The translations under genes and the position numbers were made by a program. From assembly GCA_947624405.1 (NCBI GenBank), contig CANQKB010000047.1:1-10560 (forward strand): a stretch of DNA of 10,560 nt. The letters run 5' to 3'. This document shows, one piece after another, positions 1 to 5,933 of the stretch (the first letter of the stretch is position 1; every line of letters begins with the position of its first letter). Source of the stretch: an uncultured Clostridia bacterium. Its GTDB lineage: Bacteria > Bacillota > Clostridia > TANB77 > CAG-508. The notes beneath the pieces were generated by a model. It saw only the letters and a program-made list of their open reading frames with translations. It was not told where the DNA came from and searched no databases.

Positions 1-2
1 CA

Positions 3-707
3 ACTATACCAACTAAAAAATCACAAATATTCTCAACAGCTGCAGATGGTCAAACTTCAGTAGAAGTTCATGTTTTACAAGGTGAAAGAGAAATGGCTGC
101 TTATAACAAAACATTAGGAAGATTCCAATTAACAGGAATTCCTGCAGCACCAAGAGGAGTACCACAAATCGAAGTAACATTTGATATTGATGCAAATGGT
201 ATAGTTCATGTATCTGCAAAAGATATGGCAACAGGAAATGAACAAAATGTATCAATTACTGCAAGTTCAAATCTATCTGAAGAAGATATTGAAAAAGCTG
301 TTAAAGATGCAGAAGCACATGCTAGCGAAGATAAGAAGAAAAAAGATGAAATCGAAATTAGAAATAATGCTGAAAGTTTAGTATATAACTGTGAAAAGAC
401 AATGAAAGAGCTTGGAGATAAGATAAGTGGAGAAGAAAAAGCAAAAGTTGAGACAGAAGTTGATAGTTTAAAGAAAGCACTAGAAGGAACAGATACAGAA
501 AATATCAAACAAGCTACAGAAAAATTAACACAAGTATTCTATGAATTATCAGAAAAATTATATAAACAAGCAAATCCAAATGCAGGAGCACAAGGTGGAG
601 CTCAAGGAGCAAATGCTAATGGAGCAGAAGGGAGACCAACAGAAGGCACTGATGGAAATGTATATGATGCAGACTATAATGTAGAAGATAATGATAAAAA
701 TAATTAG
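3..707 (+). CDS. dnaK: Hsp70 chaperone DnaK, C-terminal part (5' end outside window)
   Basis: This is the C-terminal 234 residues of the ATP-dependent cytosolic chaperone DnaK. The frame is open from base 3, so the true start lies upstream, and about 380 residues (the nucleotide-binding domain and the start of the substrate-binding domain) are missing. Visible are the substrate-binding beta domain, with TIPTKKSQIFST, the VLQGERE motif, LGRFQLTGIPAAPRG and FDIDANGIVHVSAKD. The alpha-helical lid follows, beginning near SNLSEEDIEKAV, then a Gly/Ala/Asn-rich linker and the acidic tail, here DADYNVEDNDKNN, which resembles the usual DADYEVVDD-type end. It lies 159 bases upstream of dnaJ in the usual dnaK-dnaJ order. 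No grpE or hrcA is visible. The internal ATG at base 93 is residue 31 of the visible part and is not a start. Identification is certain. Confidence 0.97.
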   Translation, partial: TIPTKKSQIFSTAADGQTSVEVHVLQGEREMAAYNKTLGRFQLTGIPAAPRGVPQIEVTFDIDANGIVHVSAKDMATGNEQNVSITASSNLSEEDIEKAVKDAEAHASEDKKKKDEIEIRNNAESLVYNCEKTMKELGDKISGEEKAKVETEVDSLKKALEGTDTENIKQATEKLTQVFYELSEKLYKQANPNAGAQGGAQGANANGAEGRPTEGTDGNVYDADYNVEDNDKNN

Positions 708-770
708 TTTTAAACAGAATAGCCTTGTGATTTATATATTATAAGATTACAAAAAATATTAGATAAAAAA

Positions 771-800
771 GAGGTTGGAAAACTATATAAATCCAACCTC
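771..800 (+). terminator. Hairpin in the dnaK-dnaJ gap, possible weak terminator or attenuator
   Basis: A perfect 9-bp inverted repeat, GAGGTTGGA (771-779) and TCCAACCTC (792-800), encloses a 12-base AT-rich loop. On the + strand it is followed only by ATAATTTAAT, not a proper T run. On the - strand it is followed by six T. It could therefore be a weak or partial terminator that lowers dnaJ relative to dnaK, or an mRNA-stabilising 3' hairpin. No CIRCE element is present in this gap. Confidence 0.5.
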
Positions 801-824
801 ATAATTTAATAAAATATAAAGAAA

Positions 825-866
825 AGGAGAAATATTCTAGTTAAAAACTAGAATATACGGTGTAAA
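825..866 (+). promoter_or_regulatory. dnaJ leader: distant Shine-Dalgarno bridged by an 11-bp hairpin
   Basis: The only strong Shine-Dalgarno, AGGAGA (825-830), is 36 bases from the dnaJ ATG, too far for direct use. Between them lies a perfect inverted repeat, ATATTCTAGTT (832-842) and AACTAGAATAT (846-856), with a 3-base AAA loop. If folded, it removes 25 bases and leaves about 11 bases of effective spacing, a normal distance. A weaker GGTG (859-862) sits just before the ATG and could serve instead. The AU-rich stem would melt easily, so temperature-sensitive or regulated initiation is possible. That role is inference. Confidence 0.5.
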
Positions 867-2024
867 ATGGCTGAAAAAAGAGATTACTATGAAGTGCTTG
901 GAGTAGAAAAAACTGCAACTGAAGAAGAGATAAAAAAAGCATATAGAAAGCTCGCAAAAAAATATCATCCTGATGCAAATCCAGATAATAAAAAAGAAGC
1001 AGAGGCAAAATTTAAAGAGGTAAACGAAGCCTATGAGACATTGTCAGATAAACAAAAAAGGGCAATGTATGATAGGTTTGGTCATAATGCTTCGCAAGGT
1101 GGATTTAATGGAGCAAGACCAGGGGGAGGATATTATCAATATTCATCAACTGGTTTTGATGGATTTGATGGATTCGATATAGATTTAGATGATATAGTAT
1201 CTTCAATATTTGGAGGAGGAAGGTCTAGGAGAAGGGAAAGAACTTCAAATGGACCATCTAAGGGTGCAGATTTAAGGCATGATATTGAAATAACTTTTGA
1301 AGAAGCATATATGGGAGTAAAAAAACAAATTAATTTGTCTCGTGAGGATACGTGTGATGTTTGCCATGGAAGTGGTGCAAAACCAGGAACAAAGGTTGAT
1401 ACTTGCACAATGTGTGGTGGAACTGGGCAGATAAGGCAGATTCAATCTACGTTATTTGGACAAATGCAAACAGCAAGAACATGTACAGCATGTGGTGGAA
1501 CTGGTAAGATAATAAAAGAAGTTTGTGAAAATTGTAGAGGCAAGGGTAAAGTAAGAAAACAGACTAGAATTAGCATATCAATCCCTGCAGGAATAGATGA
1601 TAACCAAACTGTAGTACTTAGAAATGAAGGTGCTCCAGGAAACAATGGTGGACCAAAGGGAGATTTATATATTGTTGTCCATATTAAACATAATTCAGTT
1701 TATATTAGGCAACAAAATGACGTATTATGTGATATACCAGTAACAATAACTCAAGCAACACTTGGGGCTGATATAAAAGTACCTATGGTTGATGGAACAA
1801 CAGAAAGTTATAGAATACCAGAAGGAACACAAACAGGTACAAAATTTAGAATTAGACAAAAAGGATTTACAAGTATAAATGGTAAATATAGAGGTGATTT
1901 TATATTCACAATTGTTGTTCAAACGCCAAAAAGGTTAACAAAAGAGCAAAGAGATTTACTTGAAAAATTAGCTAAAACTATGAATGAACAGCCTCCTGTA
2001 AGGAAAAAAGGAATATTTGGATAA
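867..2024 (+). CDS. dnaJ: Hsp40 co-chaperone DnaJ (type I, zinc-binding)
   Basis: Co-chaperone that delivers unfolded clients to DnaK in the cytosol and stimulates its ATPase. The 385 residues match the usual type I length. The J domain (about 1-70) carries the essential HPD at 34-36. A Gly/Phe-rich linker (about 73-117) repeats GFDGFDGFD. Four zinc-binding CxxCxGxG repeats lie at 163-170, 180-187, 206-213 and 220-227, all complete. Two beta-barrel client-binding domains (about 130-160 plus 230-355) and a C-terminal dimerisation segment follow. The start is the ATG directly before AEKRDYYEVLGV, the conserved J-domain beginning. Its Shine-Dalgarno is unusual (see the leader entry). One CGT arginine codon is used and no CGG. 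It follows dnaK and ends at its own strong terminator. Identification is certain. Confidence 0.98.
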   Translation: MAEKRDYYEVLGVEKTATEEEIKKAYRKLAKKYHPDANPDNKKEAEAKFKEVNEAYETLSDKQKRAMYDRFGHNASQGGFNGARPGGGYYQYSSTGFDGFDGFDIDLDDIVSSIFGGGRSRRRERTSNGPSKGADLRHDIEITFEEAYMGVKKQINLSREDTCDVCHGSGAKPGTKVDTCTMCGGTGQIRQIQSTLFGQMQTARTCTACGGTGKIIKEVCENCRGKGKVRKQTRISISIPAGIDDNQTVVLRNEGAPGNNGGPKGDLYIVVHIKHNSVYIRQQNDVLCDIPVTITQATLGADIKVPMVDGTTESYRIPEGTQTGTKFRIRQKGFTSINGKYRGDFIFTIVVQTPKRLTKEQRDLLEKLAKTMNEQPPVRKKGIFG

Positions 2025-2123
2025 AAACGGTTAATTTTAGAAAAGTTTAACAATTGTTGTATGATAAGAAATTAAAGATATTAGGTATTTCACAATTATT
2101 CATTAAAAATAATATAATATATA

Positions 2124-2156
2124 AAAAAGCCGTGGTGTAATACACCATGGCTTTTT
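2124..2156 (+). terminator. Rho-independent terminator after dnaJ
   Basis: The stem GCCGTGGTG (2129-2137) pairs with CACCATGGC (2143-2151) through eight Watson-Crick pairs and one G-T pair, with loop TAATA. An A run on the 5' side and TTTTT (2152-2156) on the 3' side extend it. It closes the dnaK-dnaJ unit about 100 bases past the dnaJ stop and isolates it from the sporulation operon. The A run would also allow use in the opposite direction. Confidence 0.88.
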
Positions 2157-2178
2157 GTGAACTTAATTAAAATAAATA

Positions 2179-2234
2179 TGTCGAAAAAAGTCGACCGAAA
2201 GTTGTAATTCGTCAAAACTTCCTAAATTTCGCTA
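2179..2234 (+). promoter_or_regulatory. Cluster of Spo0A-box-like heptamers upstream of spoIIA
   Basis: The Spo0A box consensus is TGNCGAA. TGTCGAA is exact at 2179-2185, and TTCGTCA at 2208-2214 is the exact reverse complement (TGACGAA). TTCGCTA at 2228-2234 is a one-mismatch reverse box (TAGCGAA) abutting the -35 hexamer. A weaker GACCGAA lies at 2193-2199. Spo0A~P is the known activator of the spoIIA operon, so the placement fits direct activation. Binding is inferred from sequence only. Confidence 0.72.
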
Positions 2235-2263
2235 TTGGAAAAAAATACCAAGTGATGTATAAT
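2235..2263 (+). promoter_or_regulatory. Sigma A-like promoter of the spoIIA operon
   Basis: TTGGAA (2235-2240) and a perfect TATAAT (2258-2263) are separated by exactly 17 bases, about 30 bases upstream of the spoIIAA start. I could not find the sigma H pattern (AGGAWWT and GAAT) expected from Bacillus spoIIA. The arrangement resembles the Bacillus spoIIG type, in which sigma A acts with Spo0A bound next to the -35. Confidence 0.72.
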
Positions 2264-2293
2264 AGTAAAAGTAAAAATGAAGGAGGGTTATGC

Positions 2294-2599
2294 ATGAATG
2301 TAAATTATGATGAAGAGGACAAGCTCTTAACCTTTAAAATTACAGAAGAAATAGACCATCATTGGTCAGAGAAAATAAGGAGGCAAATAGATGATGAAAT
2401 TGAAAGACGTATTCCTAAAAAGGTTATATTTGATTTTGATAAGGTTTCTTTTATGGACAGTGCAGGAATCGGAATGTTAATAGGCAGGTATAAAGTAACG
2501 AAAATGTTAGGTGGAAATATAGAGATGATAAATGTAAAAACAAATATAAAAAAAATCTTAGAAATGAGTGGAATACCAAAAATAATAAAAATAAGTTAG
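2294..2599 (+). CDS. spoIIAA: Anti-sigma F antagonist SpoIIAA (STAS domain)
   Basis: STAS-domain regulator of early forespore transcription. Dephosphorylated SpoIIAA attacks the SpoIIAB-sigma F complex and frees sigma F. SpoIIAB phosphorylates it on one serine and the SpoIIE phosphatase reverses this. The 101 residues are a little shorter than the usual 110-120, with the C-terminal tail reduced. Residues 19-23 (EIDHH) match the Bacillus ELDHH. The phosphorylation loop SFMDSAGIGMLIGRY places the target serine at 56, and KILEMSGIPKII matches the end of the fold. The start is ATG 2294, six bases after AGGAGGG (2281-2287). The in-frame ATG at 2252 lies upstream of the -10 box and cannot be used. 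The gene opens a tight operon, with a 15-base gap to spoIIAB. Confidence 0.95.
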   Translation: MNVNYDEEDKLLTFKITEEIDHHWSEKIRRQIDDEIERRIPKKVIFDFDKVSFMDSAGIGMLIGRYKVTKMLGGNIEMINVKTNIKKILEMSGIPKIIKIS

Positions 2600-2614
2600 A
2601 AAGGAGAATAAGCA

Positions 2615-3043
2615 ATGCAGAGTAAATGCGATAATGAGATGACTTTAGAAATATTAAGTAAGTCAAATAATGAAGCTTTTGCTAGAGTTGCAGTTGCAGC
2701 ATTTTCAGCAAGTTTAGATCCAACAATAGAAGAAATTGCAGATATTAAAACAGCAGTATCAGAAGCAGTAACAAATTGTATAATACATGGATATGAAGGA
2801 GAAATTGGGGTTATAAAAATAAACTGCAAAATAGATAAAAGAAAAATAATAATTGAAATATCAGATACAGGAAAGGGAATAGAAAATGTTGATATAGCAA
2901 AAGAACCATTATATACAACAAAAGCAGATTTGGAAAGATCTGGAATGGGCTTTACAATAATGGAAAGCTTTATGGATGAACTAAAAGTTGAATCAATACT
3001 TGGACTTGGAACAAAAGTAACAATGACAAAAACTATTAAATAA
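2615..3043 (+). CDS. spoIIAB: Anti-sigma F factor and serine kinase SpoIIAB
   Basis: A GHKL-fold ATPase/kinase that holds sigma F inactive before septation and phosphorylates SpoIIAA. At 142 residues it is of normal length and close to the Bacillus protein throughout. The N box SEAVTNCIIHGYE has Glu50 and Asn54. The G1 box is DTGKGI at 84-89, the lid is TTKADLERSGMGFTIME with the G2 glycines around 110-112, and the G3 segment is GLGTKVT at 130-136. NNEAFARVAVAAF near 18-30 contains Arg24, which aligns with the sigma F-contacting Arg20 of Bacillus. AAAGGAGA ends eight bases before the ATG. It lies between spoIIAA and spoIIAC in the canonical order. No frame problems are seen. Confidence 0.97.
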   Translation: MQSKCDNEMTLEILSKSNNEAFARVAVAAFSASLDPTIEEIADIKTAVSEAVTNCIIHGYEGEIGVIKINCKIDKRKIIIEISDTGKGIENVDIAKEPLYTTKADLERSGMGFTIMESFMDELKVESILGLGTKVTMTKTIK

Positions 3044-3068
3044 AAAACTAAAGGAGAGACAAGTCTAA

Positions 3069-3797
3069 ATGTATGAAAATAATATTAAAGACATAGAAAG
3101 AGCAGGGCAACGGAGACGATGAGGCAATGACAAGACTGATAGAAAATAACAAACGGTCTTATATGGAGCATTGTCAAAAGATTTTGTGGAAGGGGATTTG
3201 AAACAGAAGATTTATATCAAATTGGATGTATAGGATTTATTAAATCAATAAAAAGATTTGACACAAGTTATGATGTTAAATTATCTACATATGCAGTTCC
3301 ATATATAATAGGAGAAATAAAAAAATTTATAAGGGATGACGGAATAATAAAAGTAAGTAGACAAGTGAAAGAATTGAATATGAAGATAAGTAAAATAGAA
3401 GAAGAGCATTTAAGAAAAACAGGACAAAATATAACAATGAAAGAGCTTGAAACAGCTTTAGGAGTAAATAGAGAAGAAATAGCATTTGCATTAGAAGCAA
3501 AAAATCCTGTAGAATCGATATATGAAGAAGGAAAAAGCGATGATGAAAAGAATAATAAATTGATAAACAAAATTCCAGCAGTAGAAAATGAAGAAAATGG
3601 GATAATAGATAAAATAACTGTTAATCAATTAATTAATGAATTAAATAACAAGGAAAAGCAGATAATAGTGCTTAGGTTTTATAAGAATAAAACACAGACA
3701 GAAGTAGGAAAAATCTTACGGTATATCACAAGTACAAGTATCAAGAATCGAGAAAAAAGTTTTAGATAAAATGAGAAATAGTTTGGAGGCAGTATGA
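3069..3797 (+). CDS. spoIIAC: Sporulation sigma factor F, read through three +1 shifts at CGG codons
   Basis: First forespore-specific sigma factor; it directs RNA polymerase to early forespore genes and is the target of SpoIIAB. No single frame encodes it. Four blocks join into 241 residues, near the usual 250: 3069-3110, 3112-3153, 3155-3718 and 3720-3797. Each junction is an in-frame CGG whose C is skipped, giving Gly15, Gly29 and Gly217. The joined protein shows AGQGDDEAMTRLIE, GLIWSIVKRF, DLYQIGCIGFIKSI, STYAVPYIIGEIKKFIRDDG, KVSRQVKEL and, in region 4, VLRFYKNKTQTEVGKIL followed by GISQVQVSRIEKK. Without shifts, translation stops at 3120, 3199 or 3767, and the last product lacks the -35 recognition helix. 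ATG 3069 follows AAGGAGA by about 11 bases. The restored stop overlaps the spoIID ATG. Alternatives are a pseudogene or sequence errors, judged less likely because all sites share the same codon and the rest of the protein is conserved. Confidence 0.88.
3108..3114 (+). other. Putative +1 frameshift site 1 in spoIIAC (CAA CGG A)
   Basis: In frame, CAA (3108-3110) is followed by CGG (3111-3113). Skipping C3111 reads GGA and continues GDDEAM, matching the QGD of other sigma F proteins. The shift must occur between 3097 and 3119: the +1 frame has TAG at 3094-3096 and the zero frame has TGA at 3120-3122. Taken alone, an extra G in GGG (3105-3107) would also fit. Confidence 0.8.
3151..3157 (+). other. 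Putative +1 frameshift site 2 in spoIIAC (AAA CGG T)
   Basis: In frame, AAA (3151-3153) is followed by CGG (3154-3156). Skipping C3154 reads GGT and continues LIWSIVKRF, the conserved sigma region 2 start. The +1 frame is closed upstream by TAG 3140-3142 and the zero frame ends at TGA 3199-3201. Taken alone, an extra A in AAA would also fit. Confidence 0.8.
3716..3722 (+). other. Putative +1 frameshift site 3 in spoIIAC (TTA CGG T)
   Basis: In frame, TTA (3716-3718) is followed by CGG (3719-3721). Skipping C3719 reads GGT and gives KIL-G-ISQVQVSRIEKK, where the Bacillus protein has RLGISQVQVSRLEKK. The glycine and its position are therefore fixed by homology. The +1 frame is closed upstream by TAG 3705-3707, and the zero frame ends at TAA 3767-3769. 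No homopolymer is present at this site. Confidence 0.86.
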
Positions 3798-4789
3798 AAA
3801 AGGTAACAATATATATTCTAATTATAGTTGGTATATGTTTTTTAATACCTATAATATTTACAGTAAAATTTAAAAGTGAAAAGAAGGAAAAAGAAGAAAA
3901 AGTAGAAATTCCAGAATTAAGTGTAGAACAATATTCATATAGTAATTTTGGTACAATTAAACTTTTGCATAGCAAAACAGGAGAAATTGAAGAAGTACCA
4001 CTAGATGAATACATAGTAGAAGTTATTGCAGGAGAAATGCCTGTAGATTTTGAACTAGAAGCATTAAAGGCACAAAGTGTGTCAGCAAGAACATATACTT
4101 TATATAAAATAATTACAGGAACTCCACATGAGGGGGCAGATATATGCGATTCATCAACATGCTGTCAAGCTTGGATTTCAAAAGAGGATAGGTTTGCCAA
4201 ATGGGAAGATAATAAACAGGAAAAATGGAATAAACTTGTAGAAGCTGTAAATTGCACATTAGGTGAAGTGATAACGTATAATGGGGAATTGATAAATGCT
4301 TTTTTTCATTCTAATAGTGGAGGAAAAACAGAAAATGTGTCAGAAGTATGGGGAGGAAGTGATCTTCCATACCTTATGCCAGCAGAAACTCAAGGAGAAG
4401 AAAATTATACTCAATATCATTCGGAAGCAATATTTACTAAAGATGAATTTGTACAGAAAATTAAAGAAAAATATTCGGATATTGAAATAAATTTTGATGA
4501 TGAAAAATTTGGTCAAATACAGGAATATACACCAGGTGGGAGAGTAAAAAAAGTGCAATTTGGGAATAGAATATTAACTGGAGTAGAAACAAGAACACTT
4601 TTAGGATTGAGGTCTGCTAGATTTACAGTTTCTAAAGAAGGTGAAAATATTAAATTTGATGTGATAGGATATGGACATGGTGTAGGATTAAGCCAAACAG
4701 GAGCTGACGCTATGGCTAAGCAAGGATATACATATAAAGATATATTAACGCATTTTTATACTAATACTGAGATTACAAAATTAGAATAG
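3794..4789 (+). CDS. spoIID: Stage II sporulation protein D, engulfment lytic transglycosylase
   Basis: Membrane-anchored lytic transglycosylase acting from the mother cell. It cleaves glycan strands denuded of stem peptides by SpoIIP and drives septal thinning and engulfment. The 331 residues show a short Lys-containing N-terminus and one membrane segment (about 4-24), a charged linker, then the SpoIID domain. LDEYIVEVIAGEMP carries the catalytic Glu81, with FELEALKAQSVSARTY following. The cysteine-containing CDSSTCCQAW (118-127) matches the family's CDSTHCQ segment, then come FFHSNSGGKTENVSEVWGG and the C-terminal GYGHGVGLSQTGADAMA. GGAGG (3785-3789) precedes the ATG by four bases. The ATG overlaps the restored spoIIAC stop (ATGA), implying cotranscription with spoIIA in addition to any sigma E promoter, which I did not identify. 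All residues are in one frame, and both internal CGG trinucleotides are out of frame. Confidence 0.95.
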   Translation: MKKVTIYILIIVGICFLIPIIFTVKFKSEKKEKEEKVEIPELSVEQYSYSNFGTIKLLHSKTGEIEEVPLDEYIVEVIAGEMPVDFELEALKAQSVSARTYTLYKIITGTPHEGADICDSSTCCQAWISKEDRFAKWEDNKQEKWNKLVEAVNCTLGEVITYNGELINAFFHSNSGGKTENVSEVWGGSDLPYLMPAETQGEENYTQYHSEAIFTKDEFVQKIKEKYSDIEINFDDEKFGQIQEYTPGGRVKKVQFGNRILTGVETRTLLGLRSARFTVSKEGENIKFDVIGYGHGVGLSQTGADAMAKQGYTYKDILTHFYTNTEITKLE

Positions 4790-4808
4790 AAATAAATTTC
4801 CTTTTTTT

Positions 4809-4837
4809 GTATAAATCTTCAAAATAAGGCAATACTT
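4809..4837 (+). promoter_or_regulatory. Probable sigma F promoter of spoIIQ
   Basis: GTATA (4809-4813) and GGCAATACTT (4828-4837) match the Bacillus sigma F consensus (GYWTA and GGNRANANTW) at every defined position. The spacer is 14 bases against the usual 15. It lies about 110 bases upstream of the spoIIQ ATG, and spoIIQ is a classic sigma F gene. Sigma G has a similar consensus and could also use it. Confidence 0.66.
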
Positions 4838-4896
4838 ATAATAAAGAAAGGCACGTGTGCAAAATTAATTATTGCAAAACTAAAGTAGCCTAACCG

Positions 4897-4911
4897 TATT
4901 GTTTAACAATA
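4897..4911 (+). repeat. Short palindrome in the spoIIQ leader
   Basis: TATTGTT and AACAATA are perfect 7-base arms around one central T, inside the 100-base leader between the likely promoter and the spoIIQ ribosome binding site. The size suits a dimeric regulator's operator or a small mRNA hairpin. Nothing else in this leader stands out except GCACGTGTGC (4851-4860). The function is unknown. Confidence 0.3.
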
Positions 4912-4946
4912 AAAGATGGGCAAATGTTGCTAGAATGGAGGTTTGT

Positions 4947-5804
4947 ATGAAAGAAGATAGAAGAAGAAATATAGGTGGGAAAAGAACTAAAGATACTGGA
5001 AGGGGAGTAAAGACAGAAATATATGTCGCAGGAATAATACTTATAATAGGCATAATTGTGTTTTTTACAACTCTTGTAATATATAATAAAAATTTAGATA
5101 ATTTGTATGCAGATATGGAAACAGATAGTCTTTCAGCAAGAATTGCAGATACAGAAAGTGAAAATGAAACAGAGGAAACAAGTTCACAAATTGGTAGAAG
5201 CGTAGATGAAATGGAGCAGGAAATGCAAGTATCAAGTGTTGAAAATGAAGAAGCTATGCTTACAAGTACAGAGCAAGAAAATACAAGTGAAGTTTCACAA
5301 AATGTTACTCAAACTGAAAATGTTGTAAATACTGAGCCAGAAGAGACTCCAAAACAAGTAAGTGAAACGGTAAAAGAAGAAAATACAGTAAAAGAACTTG
5401 TGTTTGAAATACCAGTAGAAGGTACTCTTATGAAAGAATATGCAAAAGAGGATTTAGTATATTCTGAAACGCTAAAAGAATGGACTTCGCATACAGGTAT
5501 TGATATTAAAGCGGATAAAACGACTGTTGTGAAGTCAGCAGAGGATGGAACTGTTACTGCTATAAAGAATGACCCAAGATATGGTATTACTGTAATAATA
5601 AGTCATGCTAATGGGTATGAGACAAGATATGCTAATCTTTTAACTGCTGAATTTGTTAAAGTTGGAGAGAATGTAACAAAGGGACAAACTATTGGTACTG
5701 TAGGAAATACTGCAAGTTTTGAAATTTTAGATGATTTTCATTTACACTTTGAAATTTTGAAAGATGGAGCATATGAGAATCCAAGAACTTATATAAATAT
5801 ATAG
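4947..5804 (+). CDS. spoIIQ: SpoIIQ-like forespore membrane protein with LytM/M23 domain
   Basis: Forespore half of the SpoIIQ-SpoIIIAH channel spanning the intermembrane space during engulfment. The 285 residues comprise a basic cytoplasmic N-terminus, one membrane helix (about 24-45), a long Glu/Thr/Ser-rich low-complexity linker (about 55-150) and a C-terminal LytM domain (about 152-285). The metal site appears complete, with HTGID (His182, Asp186) and HLH (265-267), plus His220 in IISHANGYETRY. This is the clostridial type; the Bacillus protein has lost zinc ligands. ATG 4947 follows GGAGGT (4937-4942) by four bases. A TTG 16 codons earlier is in frame but has no ribosome binding site. 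It directly follows spoIID, as in other Clostridia, and a sigma F-like promoter lies upstream. A generic M23 peptidase is the alternative, made unlikely by context. Confidence 0.88.
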   Translation: MKEDRRRNIGGKRTKDTGRGVKTEIYVAGIILIIGIIVFFTTLVIYNKNLDNLYADMETDSLSARIADTESENETEETSSQIGRSVDEMEQEMQVSSVENEEAMLTSTEQENTSEVSQNVTQTENVVNTEPEETPKQVSETVKEENTVKELVFEIPVEGTLMKEYAKEDLVYSETLKEWTSHTGIDIKADKTTVVKSAEDGTVTAIKNDPRYGITVIISHANGYETRYANLLTAEFVKVGENVTKGQTIGTVGNTASFEILDDFHLHFEILKDGAYENPRTYINI

Positions 5805-5809
5805 AAAAA

Positions 5810-5839
5810 AGCCCAAGCAGATTTTGTTTGGGTTATTTT
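5810..5839 (+). terminator. Rho-independent terminator after spoIIQ
   Basis: AGCCCAA (5810-5816) pairs with TTGGGTT (5828-5834), with one G-T pair and an 11-base loop, followed by ATTTT. An A run precedes it. It begins six bases after the spoIIQ stop and separates the sporulation block from the next unit. Confidence 0.78.
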
Positions 5840-5861
5840 AATTAATTTATTCATTAAAATC

Positions 5862-5890
5862 TTGATTTATTCCAAAAGGTATAGTAGAAT
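5862..5890 (+). promoter_or_regulatory. Sigma A-like promoter of the downstream unit
   Basis: TTGATT (5862-5867) and TAGAAT (5885-5890) are separated by exactly 17 bases, in the short gap between the spoIIQ terminator and the next gene. It would drive the coiled-coil gene, the amidase and possibly hemolysin III. Both hexamers carry mismatches, so strength is uncertain. Confidence 0.5.
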
Positions 5891-5933
5891 ATAGAAGGAA
5901 AATTACTGCCTTGTGAAAGGAATGATAGAAAAA

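Noticed and set aside
832..856. CIRCE (HrcA operator) before dnaJ
   Set aside because: The arms ATATTCTAGTT/AACTAGAATAT do not resemble TTAGCACTC-N9-GAGTGCTAA.
858..860. CGG just before the dnaJ start as a fifth shift site
   Set aside because: It lies in the untranslated leader. A +1 shift there would enter a frame that closes quickly and is not the dnaJ frame.
2252..2293. Longer spoIIAA from ATG 2252
   Set aside because: The ATG lies upstream of the TATAAT box and would not be transcribed from it. ATG 2294 has an excellent ribosome binding site.
3111..3122. prfB-type +1 shift dependent on an in-frame stop and internal Shine-Dalgarno
   Set aside because: No stop codon sits in the A site at any of the four places and no consistent internal Shine-Dalgarno precedes them. 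The shared element is CGG.
3105..3153. Homopolymer sequencing errors (extra G in GGG, extra A in AAA) as the cause of the first two shifts
   Set aside because: They would fit each site alone, but sites 3 and 4 (TTACGG) have no homopolymer and all four share CGG in frame. Raw reads are needed for certainty.
3069..3797. spoIIAC as a pseudogene
   Set aside because: All three breaks are the same kind (a C before GG at an in-frame CGG), the rest of the protein is conserved to its last residues, there is no missense decay, and the stop overlaps spoIID. Random decay would not be limited to one codon. It remains possible and is listed as an alternative.
4899..4946. spoIIQ start at TTG 4899
   Set aside because: No ribosome binding site, and it falls inside the leader palindrome. 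ATG 4947 follows GGAGGT.
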